This document shows positions 46,001 to 58,400 of a stretch of 64,000 bases of DNA, piece by piece. The number at the start of each line of letters is the position of its first letter. The first letter of the stretch is position 1. This DNA comes from Chondrosia reniformis (taxonomy: Eukaryota > Porifera > Demospongiae > Chondrillida > Chondrillidae): positions 9,796,001 through 9,860,000 of the forward strand of contig OX359190.1 of the NCBI GenBank assembly GCA_947172415.1, in the 5' to 3' direction. The notes under the pieces are model-generated. The model searched no databases. It saw nothing but the letters and a program-made list of their open reading frames with translations, and had not been told where the DNA came from. Made by a program: the position numbers and the translations under genes.

Positions 46001-49000
46001 TCAGTGTGGTTGCTAAGCAACCCTCAAAATAGATGACAAATTGCTAAAGTCCATAAGCACAAAGTTACATAAAAAGAGTAGTGTTTTGCACATGAAAGGT
46101 CACATGACAGTCACATGACATGCCTCTGCCCGGTCGACACTGTTGGGTACTGTAAATCTCTTCAACTTTGTACACTTTTCAGACATCCACATGGCAAAGA
46201 TGTCTGCCCACTCGGAGAAGAGACAGGCTTTCAAGGTCTCCCCTAAAAGAGTTGCTAACTCCTGAGCATTCCTCATCAGAGAACTGTATACACTGTTTAG
46301 GTCCAAGCTCACCTGGGAAGAGTTATAGTAGAGAATTGCATTGTAGAAACAAAGGGCTATAAACTATATTGTTTGATGCATTGTCATGTGATGTGCATGT
46401 GACTACCTCTTCAGGAAGTGATGCAGTGCTTAAATGGCTCGAATGTGTTTGGTCCTCTGAAGAAGTCCCTGTAATTAGGGAGCTGTATATCTTGTTGGCT
46501 TCAGTTACAATTCCACTAATAAAGTCAAGCTTGTGTTGAACATCGGCAGATCCCTGCAGAGAAGAATTTGAGATGCCTAATGTCAACTGAGCATTAAAAT
46601 TAAGAGCAATACTATATATTTCAACTCTCCCTATTACAGAAGAAATCTGTATTAATAGTTTTACTGATTAGTAGTAGGAGGGGTTTACTCAAAAGAGGAG
46701 GGGCTTAGTTACAGGAGGAGGAGCTTACTCAAAGGAGGAGGGGCTTAGTTACAGGGAGAGGAGCTTATTCAATGGAGGAGGGGCTTAGTTACAGGAGGAG
46801 GGGCTTAGTTACAGGAGGAGGGCTTACTCAAAGGAGGAGGGGCTTAGTTATAGGAGGAGGGGCTTACTTAGAGGGGGACTTACTCCAGGAGGATCCAGGT
46901 CACTGATTAGATATTCCCTTTCACTGAACCAGTTCAGAGCTATTTCTGCATCCAATTTCAACTAATATGAACACATGTGTAAGTTATTATGGTAACAGAA
47001 GTATCAGAATTGTCCTTTTAGAAGCAGGGCTAATGTAGAAGCACGGTCTTCATATCCGGGGTTGTTCAACAACTCATTTGTAGGATAATAGAAAGTAGAA
47101 TGTGTGTGCAGTCAAGCGATTCTAAATGAGGAACATCTACAAAAGCTACTTTTGAAGCGAATAGAAAGTAGCACTCGCACACACATACACCTACATCTTC
47201 ACTGTCCAGGATCTTAAGGCAGACTGACACTTCTCTGTCCAGCTGCTCTGAGATACGAGTAATTGATTCTCTCAATTGTGACACACTTTCAAGAAACTCT
47301 CTTTGTCCATTGATTTTTTCACCTTCCTTCAATTCAGCATCAAGATGGCCTATTCGCTTGAGATGATCAACATTTTCCATTCTTAAAAGCTACAAAACAT
47401 TTAAAAGCAAAGGAAGGACTTAATTAAATAGTGATAATTATAGTTGACATATAAAGTACATAGCAATTGGTATACATATGTATACACAGCAAAGTATATT
47501 AATATGTACACTTATATACACAAGTTCACACATTATAGGTATATACTCTATATAGATATATATAATACATGCCTGCAGTCTCTGTAAAAGTGCAAAAGCT
47601 TCAGTAGTGACGTCTTCCGATGATATTTCCAATTCTCTCAGTGAAACTCCGATGGCTCTAATAGCATCCTCCTGGTCTGACATCCAAGATAGCTCATGGC
47701 TGAGTAGAATATGTACCTCATTCTCGTCGAAATGCTTCTCCTCGCACGCAAGCTCACAGCTGCTGCTGCTCAAGGTTGTGTCCTCTCTCCTGTCAACTGA
47801 TTGGCTGACAGAGTCATCCAGTCTGATTTCAGATTGAACATTTGCAACTAAAACTTCGGCCATTTCAGAATCAGATTTATTATCAACCATTTGATTGATA
47901 TCTTCATCATCACAAGACTGAGATGGGATATCCTGAACAGATAGAGGCTCAGGGTTTGATATCAGATTGAAATCTGCAATATCAGAATCAGGACCTGACA
48001 TTGTCAAATCTTCTTTCACACTTTCAGGAGAAGAGCAATGAATATCATTATGATAAGGATCACAAGCCTTCACTATTTCTTCATCAGGTGAATCAATTAA
48101 GCTGGACCTGAGAGGGTCTTCTTCCTCTTCATCAGGTGAATCAATTAAGCTGGACCTGAGAGGGTCTTCCTCATCAGGTGAATCAATTAAGCTGGACCTG
48201 AGAGGGTCTTCCTCTTCAGAATCTGTTGGAATTTTAAGCTGAAGGGACGCTTGTCTCTGACAACGTTCTTCTACAATTTCCTGGTCCACCTCTTTCTTTA
48301 GAACTGATAGGGAATAATTTTCACGTTGTCGAGTTCTTCTGAAAATATGAAATGACCAAAAAATAGTAGCACATGTATGTCCATTTTGAAATTGCACAAT
48401 ACTGACATGTCTATTGACTATATACTATAAATAATTATTATAGAATATATACATACATATATACGTAGCAGAGAGCCTGAACTTAACATATAGAGATACT
48501 GGTGAACATTAATTTATTCATAGGAAGACCATTATGATAAAATAGCCATTGTTCTCTGTGCTGGTAATACTTTGAATTGGCTTCCATTTCACTACAAAGC
48601 TGCTTCAAGGAGTCGTAGGCCATTTCCAAGTCATGAATGATGGCGGCCAACTTTTGTTTAATTGAGGAATTCTCCCCTGAACTAGTGACCTTCTCTAACA
48701 TGGTACTCAGCTGGTTTGTCACCATGGTAACCAAGCCCTTGTATGACTCCACCTCTTTGGAAAATTGATGATATCTGTCAAACTGAAAGTTTGAATGAGC
48801 ATTGTGGAACTCTAGCTGGTAGTTCAATGCATCAGCTGATACCTGTAAACAATAACAACAACAAAATGAAAATGGAGCACACATACAGAGGGTTTCTTTT
48901 AAAAAAATATTACATATGGTGGGGGGTGTGGGGCTAGGAGCAAAACTCTGATGGAGCAACCTAGATCAAAACATTGGTTTGCTATTAAAAATTGGCAATT

Positions 49001-49731
49001 TGAAAGTGCTGGGGAATGCCTCCTTCCTTAAAGAGAGCAAAGGTTCATTGACTTGGGGAAGATGCTACAAGTGATCTAATTGGAGGAGTCCTGTCACTAT
49101 CACACTAACCTTGACCTCTTTCAGGTATGTAGTCATGGCAACAGCTGTAATCTCAACTTGGCCAATCTTTCTTTCTAAAAAATCCTGCCTCTTTGAATCT
49201 ATTTGAGCTCTGAGACTCTTGCTAGCAAGTTTCAGGTTTGATAAACTGGATATTAAAAGAGATTAAATATAAGGTTTCATAACTGGATTAAAAGAGATTA
49301 AGTATAATGCTTCATGGTAGTGAATAGTTTACATAAGGACTTAGAGAGAGAAATAAGAAGTCAAAGACTCTAGGTTCACTGATGCAGGGTTGAAATTCCC
49401 AGAAACAGCTGTCTGGTTCAGTGAAAAAAGGAAGAAAGGTTGATACTAGGAAACTGTACCCTCATCCAAAGGCATTCCCTAAGTAATAGGCCTATAGGAA
49501 AACATTCTATTCAAAGTTTTCTTTAATTGCAACCATTATATATAGAAAGAATTAGAAGAAGAAGATTTAAGCTCAGAAAGTCCAGCAGATGAAGATGAAG
49601 AGTTGTATATAGCAGCTGATTTATAATATTAGAGACTAAGCATACATGTATTATATAGATAAATATACAGTGACTCATGGGCCCAGCTTGGCTTTGTGTT
49701 TCTTTCTAAAAAGTACATACACGTGTCACTC

Positions 49732-49821
<90 letters not shown>

Positions 49822-52311
49822 ATTATATATGAAATGTTTTACATATTATATTCCATACTCTTCATTTGGATAAACCAATTGATATTATAAGCGGTTTGAG
49901 TTATCCTACATTCAGTTTGTACCTCTCTGTGATGTCAGGGTTTGAGAGGCAACAATTTCTTTGCTGTCTCATATCATCTGTCATCTGTGAAATGTGTCTA
50001 ATGAAGGGTACTAGAGCATCACAGTCTGACTGCAGTGTTAGGACCTCCTCAAGTGTTTTTGATTGGTCCATTTGAACAGATAAAGTTGCAATTTGATTGG
50101 TTAGTTTTGCAATCTGTGTATTCACATAAAGGAACACCAATTTGTCAGAACATTAAAACTAAATAGTTTTTACTGATTGGGCTCAGTAACAATTTATAAC
50201 AAACAAAACTATGTACTGTATATATAACCTTTGGAGACAACATTATCTATCTGACCATCTCCCACACTTACTCTTTTCATTACTTTCTGTTGTTGGTGCC
50301 TTTGTTTCTGAGATTGATTGGCTAGATTCAATAATGTGGACCTCCTCTTTGATACAGCTGATTCTAGATTAGACCATGCTTCTTGGATAGATTGAAGGGA
50401 TTTCCCCTTGGGAGGAGTGTAGGGAATTAGACTATACAGTGAACAGTGCCATTGTACAGCATGAAAGGATAGAATGGTCCCATTCCAATCCTGCAATCTG
50501 AAATTGAAATGGGAATATGAATTATGTCTATTCACTAGGGTAAGTACACTAAAGTCAAAATGACAAACTTTTTCCTTCTAATGTCTCTCCAAACATCATC
50601 AAACTTTGAGAGTATGGTTTTACTTCTCTCATCACCATTAATTAGAGGAAATTCCTCATTCTGTAGTACTTCAGTTTTCTCCAACAGCCAGCCCATCAGC
50701 CTTGTAGCCATACTCTCATAAGTCTTCACCAAACGTTCAAATACTGACAAGCGAACACAAACCTACTCACAAGATATAAGAAAGGACATTTAATCACAAC
50801 ACTACACATTACTAATTTTACAGGAACCTACTGCTTCTAAACGCTTTGCAACTAAACCTCCAGACTTTATCTTTGAAAAGACCTAGCAAGATAAAATGAG
50901 AAACGAGAGAAGAGAGAGCAATTAGTAGCTGAGGATGGAGAGAGTGGGAGAGGGAAAGTGAGGTGGGGAGAGGCAAGGAACAAGTATCATTTTGTGCAAC
51001 TTGTGTGATGCAATCTGTTTACTCTGAAGAGCATTCCGATATAAGTCATCACAGACTTCTCTTCCGGATAAGACAAAAGATCATTTGGATCCACTAGTTT
51101 GGGTACGCCCAGACACTGCTCTGCCAACCCCAACACCTCCGTCAGCCTCTTCAATGCAGACATTCTCCAAAGAGTGTCCAGGTCTACTAGACTGGGCCTA
51201 TTGGAGTGCAGTGTGCATCAGTTAAGGGTACTCCAAATAAGGAAATGGGTAAATAAAGACTTACTGATATTCGTGCAGCAATGCAGTGAGTGCTTTACCA
51301 TCTGACCAGCTTGCAGTAAAGTCCTTCACTTCAATATCCGAGTACCTAGTATTTGAATACAACATTATTATTCTAAAAGAACTTTTCAATTTGACTCTAC
51401 TCACTTTTGTAAGGTTCGCTGGCACCAGAGAAGGAGGGACTTTCTAACTCCTCCCCCCTCGAGACTCTTAGTCTCTCCACCAATGAGTGTCAGTTGGTAT
51501 TTGATGATTAGCTGCCAAATGAGTCCAAGAATGATCTTCTGGTTGCCATCGACAACATCATGAGCATGTACATTTTCAAGATGCACCTATATAACATCAA
51601 AGCACAGAAGCTAAAATAAATGTTGTCAATGGAAATAAACATCTAGTAGAATTTGAAATAGACAAAAAGGAAAAGTAAGCGAAAATTTCTTTAAGCGAAA
51701 ATTTCTTTAAGGGAAATTAGAAAACTCACTCCTTTTTTTCTCAGATAATCTAGAGCCTTTTCAACGTTCTCCAGCCAATGAAATCGCAGTTTTCCTTTAG
51801 AAGGTTTATCCTAGGAAACCATAATATTATGTCATTAACTAGCAACACGAACAAGGTACATAAGACGGAAGACTTGGAAATTTCGCTTACCAAAGTACTC
51901 CCGGAGAGGTTCTCAATCAATCTTAGTAATAATATGCCATCTTTCAAGTCTTCGTACAAGTCCGAAATATCCTTTCTCTGTGCAGACGTATGGCTTCCTT
52001 GCGGTATTGGTAGATGCGCATTGAACCAGTTTGTAAACGCTTTCTCTTGAACCTTCAACCTCTCGTCTTCGGCAGAAAGCAAATTTAGTGTTAACATCTT
52101 GTATAACACGATTAAACGCATGTATCTACGTATGTGTGTGTACATAGTTGCATCGTAGTTATCTTAACAATCATTCCAAAGCACCATTTGCGGACCGACC
52201 TGCCAATAGTCGAATTTTTTCCACATCGAATTCTCCTGCAGGTTCTGTGGGAGTGTGCCACGTGTGTCTCCTACTGATCCTTTGCAGCTTTCGTTTCTCC
52301 TGGTCCACCAT
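40075..52311 (-). CDS. SPTB: Beta-spectrin-like protein: two CH domains, spectrin repeats, acidic insert, PP1-motif linker, C-terminal PH
   Basis: Membrane-skeleton protein. The start (52311, MVDQEKRK) leads via exons 52311-52200 and 52066 onward into CH1: EKIRLLADERLKVQEKAFTN matches beta-spectrin, then GKLRFHWLENVEKALDYLRK and VVDGNQKIILGLIWQLIIKY. CH2 follows (IEVKDFTASWSDGKALTALL). Many short exons from about 50.9 to 44.5 kb encode helical, spectrin-repeat-like sequence. An acidic exon near 47.6-48.3 kb holds three DPLRSSLIDSPDE repeats. After the repeats come GILKKP and RKVHFSDD. The C-terminal PH exons (41617-about 41400, 41294-41219, 40985-40851, 40257-40075) read GRLARKHVKENWNKKALKR...DYQKRSHVFRLTLKDGSEYL, matching the beta-spectrin PH. 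By gene length the repeats look fewer than the usual 17. Not every internal exon boundary was checked. Confidence 0.85.
41030..41205. repeat. CT-rich polypyrimidine tract in PH intron
   Basis: TCTCTCCCTCCCTCCCTCTC-type sequence of about 175 bp, starting within about 15 nt of the minus-strand donor (GTATGA, 41218-41213). In the transcript it is a purine (GA) tract. Confidence 0.93.
41671..42735. mobile_element. Composite insertion with perfect 182-bp inverted repeat and flanking 40-bp duplications
   Basis: 42275-42456 and 42475-42656 are exact reverse complements around an 18-bp spacer; I compared every base. The segment ATTACAATACTGACTACATT (about 40 bp with its continuation) occurs at about 41675, 42657 and 42697, so the inserted material is bracketed by copies of host sequence. 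AAGTAGGAATGG at about 41742 and CCATTCCTACTT in the spacer could be the termini of an element of about 730 bp. There is no transposase frame. It lies within one beta-spectrin intron. Confidence 0.8.
43088..43302. repeat. G-rich 16-20-bp minisatellite in beta-spectrin-like intron
   Basis: About 12 copies of GGGGGACGGGGGACTGCTT and shortened forms. G-runs on the plus strand suggest quadruplex potential; the transcript carries the C-rich strand. Confidence 0.93.
44241..44316 (-). repeat. tRNA-derived SINE head or tRNA pseudogene
   Basis: The minus strand reads TGTAACTCAGTGGCAGAGCA (good A box) and, 31 nt later, TGGGTTTGATTCC (one change from the canonical B box GGTTCGANTCC). The acceptor stem does not pair cleanly, so an active tRNA is unlikely. 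It lies in a beta-spectrin intron. Confidence 0.65.
46673..46885. repeat. About 20-bp GGAGGAGGGGCTTA minisatellite
   Basis: Nine or ten imperfect units alternating GGCTTAGTTACAGGAGGAGG and GGCTTACTCAAAGGAGGAGG, between beta-spectrin-like exons. Confidence 0.92.
48078..48217 (-). repeat. Coding tandem repeat in the acidic insert of the beta-spectrin-like gene
   Basis: Three near-identical units of about 45 bp encode DPLRSSLIDSPDE plus a variable number of Glu. The copies differ only in the length of the Glu run (GAA/GAG codons), so they are recent duplications kept in frame. Confidence 0.9.
49350..49503 (-). repeat. Dispersed element family A, copy 3
   Basis: Inverted, diverged match to 191-415 and 24357-24600: AAATTCCCAGAAACAGCTGT, CTCATCCAAAGGCATTCCCT and CCTATAGG. 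It lies in a beta-spectrin intron. Confidence 0.75.
49733..49820. repeat. (AAT)n microsatellite
   Basis: About 29 uninterrupted units in a beta-spectrin intron; they create a false poly-Asn frame. Confidence 0.98.
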
Positions 52312-52456
52312 TTTGAGTGGGTGTGTCTGATGCGGTCGAGAATAAATTATTGCATCATAAGAGCAATGGTAACCGCCCAGTGCTATAAAAACGAGAGACG
52401 AGCCTGACCAGTTAGCGATGCTATCCATGCTATCTTGTTTTTGCTGAAAAGGAGCG
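52312..52456. promoter_or_regulatory. 145-bp divergent promoter, beta-spectrin (-) / bHLH-PAS (+), with TATA box
   Basis: The two start codons are only 145 bp apart. TATAAAA at 52384-52390 lies 67 bp before the bHLH-PAS ATG, placing a start site near 52415. TTGCATCATAA at about 52349 is an octamer/AP-1-like element, suggestive only. Confidence 0.6.
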
Positions 52457-55400
52457 ATGTCTTCGGCGAACAAGGAAGATAAACGGTGAGTACTCGCGAC
52501 AAATGTACACTAATTAACAGCACAGCGTCCGATTATAGCGTTCTCCTCAAGTTGTTCTTTCATTTGATGATCATTTGAGGTTTAATTACACGTATCGCAT
52601 GTGTAACATGTCTTTATGATGTTAAATTTGAAGATGTTTGCTCCATGAAGGAGGGTAGTTATTTAAATTCCTAATATGCACACTCTAATGGATAATATAT
52701 GTACATAATTAATTGTGAAGTGAGTGAAGGAAAGAGATAGCGTATCTGTAATAAATAATGGAATGAATGTGATTTACTAAGAAATATCTACCTCCTTTGT
52801 ATAATATTTAGTTTTAGAGTAACTTTGAATTTGTTTAGTATTCATTGGGTATTCAAGTATCTGGGGAGACCTTCAGCCAATGGCTATAGGTACCCAGTTC
52901 CAGTATTCAAGTATCTGGGGAGACCTTTAGCCAATGGCTATAGGTACCCAGTTCCAGTATTCAAGTATCCGGGGAGCCCTTCAGCCAATGGCTATAGGTA
53001 CCCAGTTCAAGTATTCAAGTATCTGGGGAGCAACTTGGTTGCCATGGGTTACCTAATGTTGATACTATAATGTGTTAATTTCATATCCAATATGGGTGAT
53101 TGGTTCAAAGGATTGGATGTGTGTGTTCATTGACAAATGTAGAGCTTGTTTATGGCAGTCTTATAAGGTCCATATCAGTTTGGAAGCTATAGCTATGCGT
53201 GGGTGGGAGAATCCCCTTGGTGAACTTCCTAGTTTGTAATAAGATATTTTAATTAGGGAAAGCTGTTTGAACTCTGAACTCTGTACTTTGAGTCACAACT
53301 GATTACACAGTGTGTTTCTATGAAGTGGTTAAACTTAACCTTTAGAATAGTTTTAGGAGATGTGACATTGTTATGGGATGGACACAAAATTACATTAAAG
53401 AATTTACATACGTATTAAGTAAAATGTATATTATTTCTTTATTGAATGTGAGAAAGCCTTTAGCCTATAGGCTACTAAAACCTTTTCAGATTGTGTAACC
53501 CTCTGAAGGTCTAATGTTAATGGCCAGATCTTCAATTATACATAAATCAATTCAGGTAAATCTGGTTAACGTTGCTTAATAGAATTGTTGCCCACTTTCC
53601 TGGACTTAATTATTTCTGATCCATTACTTTCTGAAGTGTAGAGGTCAAATTTTAATTAAATGAAAACATTTTATGCATCGTTAAGTTGGTCAATGCAATG
53701 TTAGAAGTGAAGAGTTCAAATGCAGTGTAAATCAAAGGTTATGTCCAACGTCATATTGATAACTACTCTTAGTGCTGATGTAGACCTGTGGGTTTGAATG
53801 TCCAAATTTTGTTGCTGATATAGCTCCATCTGTAGAATTAACCACTTCTCTTGTGTGTAAACAGGAAGGCAAGCGCCAGAAGGAGAGCTCAGACTAGAAG
53901 GAGCAAGTACACGAGCCTTTTGAAGGAGCTCGGAGCATACCTACCTGTGAACAACGACATTCTCAGTCAACTGGATTACAATGAAACCTTGAGCTTGGCC
54001 GTAGCCTATCTCAGACTGAAGACAATCACTGTCGACACACCTCAGTCTAGTCTTCCCAAAAAGTGTTCACTGCTAGAGAGTCTCCTGGAAAATGGTGAAC
54101 ATGATGCCAGCTATATGAATGGAGGTGACAGTACAAGTCAGTTAAACATTCAAATATCAGAGATGATACATCCTTTTATATTGTACCATGGACATAGGTA
54201 TTGTACAAAGAGGACAGCCTGTAGTCAATATGGGATTATTACAGGATCTAATGGCACAGGTATTATATAATATGATTATGTGCTCTTTGTCAGATACCAT
54301 TTTTAGAGTGTAACGTTACAAGAGAATGTAGCACGTCTGTACTCTTCTGTTGTCTCCCTGTTCAGGCCCTGGATGGTTTCATACTTGTGGTGCACGGTGA
54401 TAACACTGTGTTATTTGTCAGTCCTACAATAAAGAAATACCTTGGTCTTAATCAGGTCAGCCATTTTATGAATTGCATCATACAGAAGCATTGATTACAT
54501 CATATAAAACATGAGTTGCATCATAATAGTTGTGTCAATTTCCTGTGAATGATGATTCTAAGTAATGTTTTTAAGAACTCATTAATAAATATATTTTATA
54601 ATAAGAAACAAGTATTAGTGTTTGTAACAAAAGCCGGGTGATTCTTTAAGGGCCCATACTTCCTATTTCTTGAAAGCTGCCTACATCATACTTTGAATAG
54701 GTGGCTGATGTTATATAATAAGAGCCCGGTGCTTCTTATTTTCTAATAGGCTGACTGCATAGGGCACAGTGTATATGATATGATATCAGAAGAGGACCAA
54801 GAAGAGGTATCAAATGCCTTAGATTCAGCCTCCTTCAGAGCCATTCCAAGAAAAGAAGGTATTCTACAAAAATGGCTGTCCTATTGTGAAAAATGGCTGT
54901 CCTATTGTGAAACATGACTGTCCTATACAGACTTTACTTGTATTGTAGATTTTCAGCTGGCAAAGTGATACATGTGCATATACAGTACAATATATATTAC
55001 GTAATACTGTTTACTATTACGTAATACTGTTTTTAGGTGTTGAGTGTTCTTTCTTCTGTCGAATGAAGTGTCCCAAAATGAGGATCCATCATTCTGTCTG
55101 TTCTACAAAGTCCCCTGGATACCAGGTGAGTAGTTTATATATACGTACCTAGTTAGAATGGCCTAGTATGCATTGAACTGTAGTATACTAGGAGTTATAT
55201 TTTATATTGATTCTATGCTTGTAGCTTGTGTATGTTAGTGGACATTATACTACAAAGAACAATAACCCTAGGCTTGTTGCCCAGGTTTCCATGGTAACAG
55301 GTCCTTGTATACTTGAAGTACCTCTTGGAGATAATGTTTTTCGTACTCACTACAAATTGGATATGAGGTGTTCTTTCTATGATGGGAGGTGAGTGGGTGC

Positions 55401-58400
55401 CATGGGTGCATTGGGGATGGTGGACAAGTGTGAGGTGTGAGGTGTGAGGTGTGAGGTGTGAGGTGTGAGGTGTGAGGTGTGAGGTGTGAGGTGTGAGGTG
55501 TGAGGTGTGGGGTGTGAGGTGTGGGTGATGGTGGACAGGTGTGAGGTGTGGGGTGTGAGGTGTGGGGTGTGAGGTGTGAGGTGTGGGGGATGGTGGACAG
55601 GTGTGAGGTGTGAGGTGTGAGGTGTGGGTGATGGTGGACAGGTGTGAGGTGTGAGGTGTGGGTGATGGTGGACAGGTGTGAGGTGTGGGTGATGGTGGAC
55701 AGGTGTGAGGTGTGAGGTGTGGGTGATGGTGGACAGGTGTGAGGTGTGGGGATGGTGGACAGGTGTGAGGTGTGAGGTGTGGGGGATGGTGGACAGGTGT
55801 GAGGTGTGAGGTGTGAGGTGTGGGTGATGGTGGACAGGTGTGAGGTGTGAGGTGTGGGGTGTGGGTGATGGTGGACAGGTGTGAGGTGTGAGGTGTGGGG
55901 TGTGGGTGATGGTGGACAGGTGTGAGGTGTGAGGTGTGGGGTGTGAGGTGTGAGGTGTGGGGTGTGGGGGATGGTGGACAGGTGTGAGGTGTGAGGTGTG
56001 GGGGATGGTGGACAGGTGTGAGGTGTGAGGTGTGGGGTGTGAGGTGTGAGGTGTGGGTGATGGTGGACAGGTGTGAGGTGTGAGGTGTGGGGTGTGAGGT
56101 GTGAGGTGTGGGGTGTGGGGGATGGTGGACAGGTGTGAGGTGTGAGGTGTGGGTGATGGTGGACAGGTGTGAGGTGTGAGGTGTGGGGTGTGAGGTGTGA
56201 GGTGTGGGGTGTGGGGGATGGTGGACAGGTGTGAGGTGTGAGGTGTGGGGGATGGTGGATAGGTGTGAGGTGTGGGGGATGGTGGACAGGTGTGAGGTGT
56301 GAGGTGTGAGGTGTGGGGGATGGTGGATAGGTGTGAGGTGTGGGGGATGGTGGACAGGTGTGAGGTGTGAGGTGTGAGATGTGGGGGATGGTGGACAGGT
56401 GTGAGGTGTGAGGTGTGGGGGATGGTGGATAGGTGTGAGGTGTGAGGTGTGGGGGATGGTGGACAGGTGTGAGGTGTGAGGTGTGGGGGATGGTGGATAG
56501 GTGTGAGGTGTGAGGTGTGGGGGATGGTGGATAGGTGTGAGGTGTGGGGGATGGTGGATAGGTGTGAGGTGTAAAGAGAGCAGCTAGAACCAGCTCTAGC
56601 TACCTTTGATTTCACACTTTTAGGCTTCAGCACTTGCTGGGATATAAGACTGAGGAAATGCTTGGGAAATTGATATTTGATCTGCACCATCATGATGACA
56701 TTATGAGGTGTAAGAAATGTGCAGATGACTGTAAGTTATAGTATTGTGTGTCAGTATTACCCAATAGCCTGCTAGTGCTGCCTAGCAACCTGTCAGTATT
56801 ACCCAATAGCCTGCTAGTGCTGCCTAGCAACCTGTCAGTATTACCCAATAGCCTGCTAGTGCTGCCTAGCAACCTGTCAGTATTACCCAAGAATCTAATA
56901 CACCATTTTCCTACATGCTATGCCTAATCTGTAAAAAAGCCTATAGGGAACTAAACCTGGAGTTGGTTAACCCAACACTTTTTAGTCCCTAACTATTAAA
57001 TTTGAAAAAAGCTCTATCTCTCAAACATTTACTAGAATTTTGCATTACTATTAAGTGTGACCGAGATGATCACTGGAGACATTGCTACATATTCATTTCT
57101 GTGTAGTGTACAGCAGAGGTGAGGCAGTCAGTGGGTACTACCGTCTCCTGACCAAGGGATTTAGCTATATCTGGTGCCAGACAAAGTCTTGCATTGTAAT
57201 GAGCAGCCGCACCGGGAAGCCAAGTCACATTATCTGCCTCAACTACATCATAAGGTGGGCATTATTTGGATGTTGTTTATCATGTGATCTGTTCCTACAT
57301 GCGTACGTAGATAAGTGTGTCTTGTGAATCTTGGCAATAGGTGAATTTGATTCAATGAGTGTTTGAAACCAATCTGACCTTTAACCTTTTTAATCTTTAT
57401 TTATCCTTTCTTCCTTATATAGTAAAAAGGAAGCTGAACTGAGTCCTATGGCCAAATACCCTAGTATTACCACTATTTCTTCAGATGGGGAGGGGAGCTT
57501 CCAATCGTTAGACCCTGAGGGCGTGTCCAGTGAAAATGAATGTATATTTGAACCTGTACCAGTCTGCACAGACACTTGGAAGAACCAGAGTCCCTTCTCT
57601 CCTCCTGACCCTGGATGCATGCATGGGGACACCAGCGAGACGGCAAGCAGTAAAGGAACCTCTTCCTCCGAAGGTTCCCTGAGTTTACAAGTGGATAGCT
57701 TCATTGAAGATTTATTTTCACCTCTGAATGTTGCTCAATTGAGTTGTCCTTCAATGCTCTCAGTAGATGCTCCATTATTGGAGCCAACACTACTCACTCC
57801 TTCCACTTCTTATTTACCAAGCCCAATGGGATCAGCTGTTGATAATTATTCTAGTTCTTCACAGTCAAGTACCTCACAGACCCAATGTACGTATTCCATG
57901 ATGGAAGACGGCTCTGCCTTCACAAGCACCCACCTTCCGCCCTCCAGCAGCCATCTTCTGCCCTCCAGCAGCCATCTTCCGCCCTCCAGCAGCCATCTTC
58001 CTCCCTCCAGCAGCCATCTTCCGCCCTCCAGCAGCCATCTTCCTCCCTCCAGCAGCCATCTTCCTCCCTCCAGCAGCCATCTTCCGCCCTCCAGCAGCCA
58101 TCTTCCTCCCTCCAGCAGCCATCTTCCTCCCTCCAGCAGCCATCTTCCGCCCTCCAGCAGCCATCTTCCTCCCTCCAGCAGCCATCTTCCTCCCTCCAGC
58201 AGCCATCTTCCTCCCTCCAGCAGCCATCTTCCTCCCTCCAGCAGCAATTCTCTGATTCCAGCTAGAAGCGAACTAACAAACCAAACATGTTCTTATTACT
58301 ACCCAGTCCAGCACTTGTCTGGTGTAACCAGAGATGAGCCAAACCCTGTACTAACTTCATTGCTAGCAAGGCCTGGTTTGGGTGCCCAAATGCAACAATT

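Noticed and set aside
55377..56693. 438-codon minus-strand frame rich in His, Thr and Pro
   Set aside because: Generated by the GTGTGAGG satellite in a bHLH-PAS intron; both flanks are exons of the plus-strand gene.
57846..58247. Minus-strand frames of MAAGGRK/LLEGGRW repeats
   Set aside because: Shadow of the plus-strand coding minisatellite, which is in frame with the PAS protein.
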